10,469 nucleotides of DNA. It comes from Acetatifactor sp. (GTDB taxonomy: Bacteria; Bacillota; Clostridia; Lachnospirales; Lachnospiraceae). The notes beneath the pieces are model-generated. The model was not told the DNA's origin and ran no database searches. It worked only from the letters and a program-made list of their open reading frames with translations. Position 1 is the first letter of the stretch, and each line of letters starts with the position of its first letter. Location: assembly GCA_024699575.1 (NCBI GenBank), contig JAILPF010000399.1, forward strand, positions 1 through 10,469, written 5' to 3'. Position numbers and translations under genes: made by a program. Of this stretch, positions 5,875 to 10,469 are shown in pieces.

Positions 5875-6321
5875 TTATCTCTTCAGATACAAATTATATT
5901 CAAATGTATCTTCCTGTTTTCTCAGCAATAATTCATCAAATCCCATCTGGAGGTAAATATGTTTTGCCCGCTCATTATCATCCTCAACACCAACAGTAAA
6001 CTCATAATATCCCTTTGCTTTGGTCATAGTTAAAACTGATTTTAAGAGATATGTGCCGCGCCCTTTATTCTGATATCCCTCACGGACTCTAAAATCGGAC
6101 AAATATGCTCTCCTGCCCCGCACCGCATAATTTTCGTCAGCACATTCATACATCACATGTAGTTCACCAATCAAAAGCTCATTATCATATAAGACAAAAA
6201 TATCAAGCTTACCATTTTGTATAGCTCTCGTATATTTGGAAATCATTTTTTCCACATCGTCATATTCAAACAGTTCTGTCAAAATATATAAATTCTGTAG
6301 CGCCAGTTTTTCTATCTTCAT
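5875..6321 (-). CDS. GNAT family N-acetyltransferase (148 aa)
   Basis: A single GNAT domain with motif A as YLSDFRVREGYQNKGRGTYL (73-92), containing the Q84xxGxG acetyl-CoA loop, and motif B as VEDDNERAKHIYLQMGF (112-128). It ends with a strand EYNLYLKR. The start is placed at MKIEKLALQN because GAGGTG lies about 8 nt upstream and this leaves a 19-nt gap after the preceding GNAT stop; the longer frame would begin inside that neighbouring gene. Its sequence is clearly distinct from the adjacent GNAT, so the two are not a recent tandem duplicate. Substrate unknown. Confidence 0.83.
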   Translation of the reverse strand: MKIEKLALQNLYILTELFEYDDVEKMISKYTRAIQNGKLDIFVLYDNELLIGELHVMYECADENYAVRGRRAYLSDFRVREGYQNKGRGTYLLKSVLTMTKAKGYYEFTVGVEDDNERAKHIYLQMGFDELLLRKQEDTFEYNLYLKR

Positions 6322-6340
6322 CTTTCTACACCTCGAACGA

Positions 6341-6763
6341 CTAAGAGCGGTAAATAACCTTTCTAAGCGCCGGTCCGCAATATTCATGTGGAATCAGCTT
6401 AAAGCCCTGCTTCACATAGAATTGTTCTTTTCCAACCTCTGATAAAAGCTGAATACTAATCCGGCTGCCTTCACACATATTTTTTTCGAGGGACGAGACA
6501 ATCGACTGTATGATAAAGGCTCCTATTCCCTGTCCTTGATACTCTGGTCTGACAACGACATCTACTATCGTAAAGTACATTCCATCGCCCACAACCCGTC
6601 CCATTCCAATTGCCTTTTCTGTATCCCAGACGGTAACGGAATAATATGAATTTCCAAGTGCTTTCTCGGTTTGCTCCCTAGACCAATTATTCCAATTTAC
6701 TGATTTTCTGAGTTCTAAATAGGTTTCATAACTCAGTTCATTCTCTTTCACCTGATATTGCAT
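6341..6763 (-). CDS. GNAT family N-acetyltransferase (140 aa)
   Basis: A compact GNAT protein. Motif A is IVDVVVRPEYQGQGIGAFII (66-85), with the Q76GQGIG pyrophosphate loop, and a VKQGFKLIPHEYCGPALRK segment (117-135) follows, characteristic of a short GNAT group with VNWNNW-type N-termini (here VNWNNWSREQTEKAL at 22-36). The start MQYQVKENEL is chosen because GGGAGG lies 7 nt ahead; an ATG seven codons upstream lacks a comparable SD. It follows the U32-like gene by 25 nt. Substrate unknown. Confidence 0.83.
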   Translation of the reverse strand: MQYQVKENELSYETYLELRKSVNWNNWSREQTEKALGNSYYSVTVWDTEKAIGMGRVVGDGMYFTIVDVVVRPEYQGQGIGAFIIQSIVSSLEKNMCEGSRISIQLLSEVGKEQFYVKQGFKLIPHEYCGPALRKVIYRS

Positions 6764-6788
6764 GCTTATGCCTCCCTGAATCATTCCT

Positions 6789-7682
6789 CTAAAACAAATC
6801 CAGCATACTATCTAAATAAATCTCTTCCCTGACCTTAAGCTGGTACTTTGGCTTAGTCATGTAGTAAAGCAGAAATTCTAAAATAATCGCACTTCCTAAG
6901 CTGCGCCCCTCGATTTTAAAATTGGAAAATCCCGCCGGTGCATACACGTTTTGAATGTCCTCTATTCCGATAAAACCCGGATTTTTCATGGCATCTGAGA
7001 AACGATACCCTTTATGGGCATCCGGCGAAACACAAATGTGCTCCTCGAAGTCCTCCCCCAAAGCTTTCCTGCTGACATTCTCATAACAATTTTTTCTGTC
7101 ATAACAGCCAAACCAACAGCATTCATTGCACAAAAATTCCACCTTTTGCTTTTGATCATCAGACAGCGCATTTAATGCGGAAAAATCTTTATTCAGCCTG
7201 AAATCCGGCACCACATACCGAAACTCTTCCCGATTCAATTCCTCTTCAAACTGCTGAAAGTCTGTCAGTACCTTCGTCGTTGAAGAGACAAAATAAAACT
7301 CCGGGTACTTCGCCTTGATGTAATCAAGTAACAAATCCGAATAAATAACTACTCCATTAGGAACTTCACCGCTTTTTTCAAGCAGAGCGCACAAACGATT
7401 ACAATTCCTGTCCGAAAGATGTTTATCAGTAAGCATGGAATTGCTAAACGTAAGGCGTGCGGATATGCCATATTCCTTCATCAATGCAGCCACTTTTTCC
7501 GGCTGTTCATCGCCAAATCCAACACGGCCACCTCCCCAGAGGCAGTCGGAAGGCGCACCATAGATGGAACCTATCTCACACCAGTCATAAAAATATTCCC
7601 TATGGTCTCGGAAGAGCGGGAGAAAGGTACTATATAAGTCATAAAATTCAAATAATCCGGGGAGATGATAGTAAACCTTCAT
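6789..7682 (-). CDS. U32-like protein with a cysteine cluster (297 aa)
   Basis: The product fits the U32 'peptidase' superfamily, whose studied members are mostly radical/iron-sulfur hydroxylation factors (RlhA, TrhP, UbiU/UbiV) rather than proteases. Matching features in order: DCLWGGGRVGFGD (47-58) in place of the AVYLGG-FGAR strand; ARLTFSN (75-81) for the VYVTLN strand; VVIYSDLLLDYIKAKYPEFY (111-130) followed by SSTTKV; RYVVPDFRLN (155-164); and FKIEGR (255-260) followed by a tyrosine-rich helix, the U32 signature. Cysteines 185, 188, 189, 193 and 199 lie in CNECCWFGCYDRKNC, a plausible iron-sulfur site. The SD GGAGG is 4 nt before the ATG, and the ATG overlaps the TGA of the metallopeptidase-like gene (ATGA), so the two are translationally coupled. 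It lacks the extra C-terminal domain of large U32 proteins. Exact substrate unknown. Confidence 0.68.
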   Translation of the reverse strand: MKVYYHLPGLFEFYDLYSTFLPLFRDHREYFYDWCEIGSIYGAPSDCLWGGGRVGFGDEQPEKVAALMKEYGISARLTFSNSMLTDKHLSDRNCNRLCALLEKSGEVPNGVVIYSDLLLDYIKAKYPEFYFVSSTTKVLTDFQQFEEELNREEFRYVVPDFRLNKDFSALNALSDDQKQKVEFLCNECCWFGCYDRKNCYENVSRKALGEDFEEHICVSPDAHKGYRFSDAMKNPGFIGIEDIQNVYAPAGFSNFKIEGRSLGSAIILEFLLYYMTKPKYQLKVREEIYLDSMLDLF

Positions 7683-8440
7683 TTGACCTCCAACCATTTC
7701 AAAAAATCTTCATGAATTTGATGAAGTGTACAGCCCAAGATTTTCACAGACGAAGCCTTGTAGTCCTTGCAGCTTTCATAATCCTTGAAATTAATACTGC
7801 AAAAGAACTCTTTATATTTTTCGAGCCCGTATGTTTCTAAAACATATCTTGTCCATGCGCCTGCCACCGGGTAACTTTTCTCTGAAGGAATCTCCACAAA
7901 TTGATTACACTCAAGACATAGTACTTTATCCGTAGGAATCATCGTTCCTTCCTTTTTGAACTTGCGACACCACTCCTTGTTGTCTATCCCCCACCACACC
8001 TTATCCATGAACATTGCAAGTCCTTCATTCAAAAAAACGGACGGTGGGCAATTCCACTGAGCAGAAATCATATGGGTATCTTCGTGAAAACCTATACACT
8101 TCACTTCCTCGTTGTATACTGCGTGTATGGAATAAGGTTCTATAGCAAAGCTGTCCTCAGCCTTTCCACTCAGAGTAATCGTTTTGCCGATTTCTTCACC
8201 CTCTTCATAATATATGGTCAAACCATTCGTCGCTCCCCCTCCAAAAAAGGCAGTTCCGATGACTTCTGCTGATTCATACAACCAATAGCTGATTCTATTC
8301 GGATAATTAACACTTAAGTATCTACATATTTCCTCAAAACATCTTTCCTGTTTCTCAGCAATACTTACGATATCTTTGGATGCGGTACTTTTATCCAAAT
8401 AATGAAATAGATAATGCTCCGTCGCATATGTGCATATCAT
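7679..8440 (-). CDS. gluzincin-type zinc metallopeptidase-like protein (peptidase MA-like)
   Basis: The 253-residue product holds a zinc-protease signature: GFHEDTHMIS with the HExxH motif at 119-123, and FLNEGLAMFMD with Glu139 placed 16 residues after the second His, as in gluzincins of the M1/peptidase-MA type. An upstream YYEEGEEIGKTITLSG strand-rich region and the helical C-terminus also fit that fold. No signal peptide or membrane helix is seen, so a cytoplasmic location is likely. The preferred start is MICTYATEHY, with GAGGAG 9-10 nt ahead; an ATG at 8458 with AAGGAG is the alternative and would add six residues. It overlaps the U32-like gene by 4 nt. Cysteines are numerous (residues 3, 34, 39, 115, 131, 158, 175, 178, 213, 224, 237). 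The target protein or peptide is unknown. Confidence 0.72.
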   Translation of the reverse strand: MICTYATEHYLFHYLDKSTASKDIVSIAEKQERCFEEICRYLSVNYPNRISYWLYESAEVIGTAFFGGGATNGLTIYYEEGEEIGKTITLSGKAEDSFAIEPYSIHAVYNEEVKCIGFHEDTHMISAQWNCPPSVFLNEGLAMFMDKVWWGIDNKEWCRKFKKEGTMIPTDKVLCLECNQFVEIPSEKSYPVAGAWTRYVLETYGLEKYKEFFCSINFKDYESCKDYKASSVKILGCTLHQIHEDFLKWLEVK

Positions 8441-8458
8441 AGTTTCGCCACTCCTCAT

Positions 8459-8508
8459 AATAATCCATTCTCCTTTTCCGGGAGATGAAAAAAAACTTCT
8501 GGATTATT
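8459..8508. promoter_or_regulatory. nested inverted repeat before the metallopeptidase-like gene
   Basis: An 8-bp perfect inverted repeat AATAATCC (8459-8466) / GGATTATT (8501-8508) encloses an inner 5-bp stem TCTCC (8469-8473) / GGAGA (8481-8485) and a run of eight A/T. In minus-strand RNA the inner stem would pair the GGAGA that serves as SD for the upstream ATG at 8458. The U-run precedes rather than follows the inner stem, so it is not a normal terminator in either direction. A role in start-site masking is possible. Confidence 0.3.
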
Positions 8509-8824
8509 TCCTGATAAATTTATCATCCGCCTCATAGTCATCACTCACAAAACGCTCAACCGTCATATGTAAGTCGTATTTTTCGCGAAGTGCTGCTATC
8601 TGACTCATCATAACCGACTCATGATGTGCATCAATTGCAGCCTGATCAACCCATGAATCTATAAGCAAAATTGTTTCCGAATCACCAATCGGCTGAAAAT
8701 ATTCATACCGCAGATTTCCCTCTTCTGCACGTATTGCATCAGCGATACCGGAACTTTCCATTTCCTCGGCAAAAGCTCTGGCATTTCCTTCTCTTCCTTT
8801 GTAATAGAGATTGACTGTAATCAT
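8504..8824 (-). CDS. ABM-domain protein, putative quinol monooxygenase (YgiN-like)
   Basis: The 106-residue protein spans one antibiotic biosynthesis monooxygenase (ABM) ferredoxin-like fold: MITVNLYYKG strand 1, the helix NARAFAEEMESSGIADAIRA, strand YEYFQPI, then ILLIDSWVDQAAIDAHHESV (52-71) and LREKYDLHMTVERF (79-92). The DSWxDQxAIDxHHxS block is the family hallmark. Such proteins are small cytoplasmic dimers that oxidise quinols or polyketide-like aromatics without a prosthetic group, or act in stress protection. The SD GGAGGGG lies 5 nt before the ATG. The preceding kinase-like gene ends 21 nt upstream. Confidence 0.85.
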   Translation of the reverse strand: MITVNLYYKGREGNARAFAEEMESSGIADAIRAEEGNLRYEYFQPIGDSETILLIDSWVDQAAIDAHHESVMMSQIAALREKYDLHMTVERFVSDDYEADDKFIRK

Positions 8825-8845
8825 AATTTCCCCTCCGAATTCCTT

Positions 8846-9433
8846 TTATCGCAATCCATTCGCCAATACCCACGAATAAAACAATTCCTTAGGCGGTTTT
8901 ACATATTCGTACTCTAAGCAAGATGGCGTATTATCAATAATATCGATTGCCTGTTTTAGCACCTCATCAATGGATTTACCGGCTACGTCTATCTCCACTT
9001 CATTGATAAGCGGAGCACGGTTTCTGTTTTTAACATTCATCTTCTTCTGTAGCTCGTAGTCAATCAGTCCGTTGTTGGGGCGATTTTTCATTTGTTCCTG
9101 AATTTGTGCCAAATCACTGCACACAAGCTTGATTGTGATAAAGTTCTTCCCCTTAAAGACAACCGGGATATCCGCTGTTCGTAAATCATCAATATCAGAT
9201 GCAATGATATTTTTGTATCCAAGCTTATGAAAACACATAAGCATTGCCACCTGGTTTTCCCAACAAGTAAGCTCTTCCAATTCTCCGGTCATCGGCTCCA
9301 CACCGTCTCTGGATACAAATTCCGGCACCATATGCTGTTCAACACATGTTGTCTGATAATGTGCAAGCAACCCATTCGCCAATGTAGTTTTCCCAATCCC
9401 ACTTGCACCCGTTATAAAAATAAAATCCTTCAT
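8846..9433 (-). CDS. P-loop NTPase, small-molecule kinase-like (AAA/ATPase family)
   Basis: The 195-residue product opens with a Walker A loop, FITGASGIGKTTLANG (6-21; GxxGxGKT at 9-16), typical of nucleoside- or shikimate-kinase-fold P-loop proteins. After it, VPEFVSRDG (37-45) and ELEELTCWENQVAMLMCFH (51-69) form a likely substrate and helical lid region. NIIASDIDDLRTADIP (75-90) provides a Walker-B-like acidic strand, and LAQIQEQMKNRPNNG (108-122) the arginine-bearing lid. Similar hypothetical proteins occur in Lachnospiraceae, but I know of no tested function. SD GGGAGG lies 4 nt before the ATG. It is 30 nt downstream of the first GNAT gene. Confidence 0.75.
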   Translation of the reverse strand: MKDFIFITGASGIGKTTLANGLLAHYQTTCVEQHMVPEFVSRDGVEPMTGELEELTCWENQVAMLMCFHKLGYKNIIASDIDDLRTADIPVVFKGKNFITIKLVCSDLAQIQEQMKNRPNNGLIDYELQKKMNVKNRNRAPLINEVEIDVAGKSIDEVLKQAIDIIDNTPSCLEYEYVKPPKELFYSWVLANGLR

Positions 9434-9463
9434 ACTTCCTCCCCTAAATCCACAACAACCATT

Positions 9464-10324
9464 TTATGCATGCGTAATTGCTTGAAACATATACTCATCT
9501 TTTGCCGTCTCTTTAAAGAACTTTCCTCTTACAAACAAATGAGTATCCTCTTCAAAAAGTTCGTTTTTATCAAATCCTTCCGTATTATGAGGTGTAAAGT
9601 TCAGAACAACTTTTTTAACATTTTTTCCGAATGCAGTAATCACCCGGTCTACTTCTCCTTTGCCGATAATGGTGTGAAGAATCAGTGTATCATCCTCTAA
9701 TTCCGCAATCGCATAACTGTCACATTCTGAAATATAAAAAGTGTTCTCCTGCATAAACTGTGACAGGTAGAACATGTACAATCCACAGTTCGATACCATA
9801 AACAATTTACTATTCTGTTCTGTTTCATTCAATATCCTGACCATTTTATCCCAATCGTTTTGCTCAGTCATCGGAACAGGGACAGCAGTTTGATCCGTCT
9901 TTATCTCTACGGACTTACTGTATTGATATTCCTTTCTCTCGACAAACCCAAACTTTGGATAAAAATCAACAACCGAATCATTTGCAAAAAGGTATATTCC
10001 ATCTACTTTATCTTTGTAATCACTGATGATTCTTTCCATCAGCGCTCTTGAATACCCTTTACCCCGGTAATCTGAATCGGTCATGACCGTACCAAGTTGA
10101 ATCAAATGTACAATCTTCCCCCTATAATTCATGTCACAGGCATTTACAGATATATTCGATACAACTTTTCCATCAGCAATAACCGAGTATGGGATGTAAT
10201 TATCCTTCCAGAAACCATGCTGGTACCATCCCTCAAAGTTCAATCCGCCAAACGTCTTGCCGGCAAGTTCATTAAATGAATTTCTAAGTTTTTCATCATC
10301 CCTATAATTATTTTCTATTCTCAT
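9464..10324 (-). CDS. GNAT family N-acetyltransferase, two-lobed (286 aa)
   Basis: The N-terminal half (1-~135) is a full GNAT domain: IQLGTVMTDSDYRGKGYSRA (75-94) is motif A with R87GKGY, followed by YLFANDSVVDFYPKFGFVER (111-130). The C-terminal half (~150-286) has a second, degenerate acetyltransferase-like lobe ending in FVRGKFFKETAKDEYMFQA, where no second acetyl-CoA loop is visible. This two-lobed layout, about 290 residues, is common in clostridial GNATs. Start is secured by AGGAGGAG 5 nt before the ATG. It is the first gene of the array in transcription order within this window, but no convincing promoter was found in the 145 bp upstream. Substrate unknown. Confidence 0.85.
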   Translation of the reverse strand: MRIENNYRDDEKLRNSFNELAGKTFGGLNFEGWYQHGFWKDNYIPYSVIADGKVVSNISVNACDMNYRGKIVHLIQLGTVMTDSDYRGKGYSRALMERIISDYKDKVDGIYLFANDSVVDFYPKFGFVERKEYQYSKSVEIKTDQTAVPVPMTEQNDWDKMVRILNETEQNSKLFMVSNCGLYMFYLSQFMQENTFYISECDSYAIAELEDDTLILHTIIGKGEVDRVITAFGKNVKKVVLNFTPHNTEGFDKNELFEEDTHLFVRGKFFKETAKDEYMFQAITHA

Positions 10325-10469
10325 TTTACACTCCTCCTAAAATAAAGCCTAAAGTCACTCATATTGCGAATGGTACCGCGTCTAAGCCGGAATTACTGTA
10401 ATTTAATTGGATATTTGCTAGCTTCTTTTAACAATCATATTACATCGTCCCCACGATTCATCTTTATAA
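10325..10469. other. non-coding right edge with a small hairpin
   Basis: Apart from the SD of the GNAT gene, this stretch contains no gene-sized frame. A 5-bp stem ATCGT/ACGAT with a CCCC loop lies at 10444-10457, without a T-run to make it a terminator. No -35/-10 pair better than chance was found reading leftwards, so the promoter of the array probably lies beyond the window. Confidence 0.5.

Noticed and set aside
5875..6763. Two adjacent GNAT genes as a recent tandem duplication
   Set aside because: The two proteins differ in motif A context, length and termini; only fold-level similarity is visible.
9227..9700. 157-codon plus-strand reading frame
   Set aside because: Spans antisense parts of the kinase-like and GNAT genes and the gap between them; composition is not protein-like and no SD is present.
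310..10324. Chromosomal integron cassette array
   Set aside because: Intergenic gaps are too short for attC sites in most places, no RYYYAAC/GTTRRRY paired sites were seen, and no integrase is in the window.
10444..10457. ATCGT-CCCC-ACGAT hairpin as a terminator
   Set aside because: The stem is only 5 bp and neither strand has a T-run after it.

Overview
This window looks like an accessory stretch of a low-GC Firmicutes chromosome, most likely a clostridial, Lachnospiraceae-type gut anaerobe. The evidence is the AT-rich composition, consensus Shine-Dalgarno (SD) sequences such as AGGAGG and GGAGG before most starts, and families (DUF3784, clostridial GNATs, S66/MccF-like peptidase) common in that group. 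The taxonomic call is inference; no rRNA, tRNA or core marker gene is present.

Every convincing gene is on the minus strand, so the array reads from about 10324 down to 310. In transcription order it holds: a two-lobed GNAT acetyltransferase (10324-9464); a P-loop kinase-like protein (9433-8846); an ABM-fold monooxygenase-like protein (8824-8504); a HExxH metallopeptidase-like protein (8440-7679) whose stop overlaps the start of a U32-like, cysteine-cluster protein (7682-6789); two small GNATs (6763-6341, 6321-5875); a class I SAM methyltransferase (5855-5070); a HAD-family nucleotidase-like phosphatase (5039-4437); a C-terminal Fic-family remnant (4430-4170); another GNAT (4155-3673); a short flavodoxin-like reductase (3606-3184); a DUF3784 membrane protein (3158-2844); an S66 peptidase of the MccF/LD-carboxypeptidase family (2783-1713); and, after a 189-bp gap, a two-helix mini membrane protein (1523-1326) followed closely by an ASCH-GNAT fusion (1317-310).

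The genes do not form one recognisable pathway. Gaps are mostly 4-70 bp, almost every gene has its own SD, and the products are single-domain enzymes that modify small molecules or nucleotides (five GNAT proteins, a methyltransferase, a monooxygenase, a phosphatase, a kinase) plus two peptidase-like proteins. This is the look of an accreting unidirectional array of independent accessory genes under shared transcription. Wear is visible: a Fic 3' remnant, a flavoprotein that stops early, and two longer gaps (1-309 and 1524-1712) with strong SDs leading only into 10-12 codon ORFs.

The items most worth a second look are the translationally coupled HExxH/U32-like pair, the ASCH-GNAT fusion, and a possible promoter with an overlapping perfect dyad in front of the mini membrane protein. 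No CRISPR array, insertion sequence, integrase, attC-like site or RNA gene was seen.
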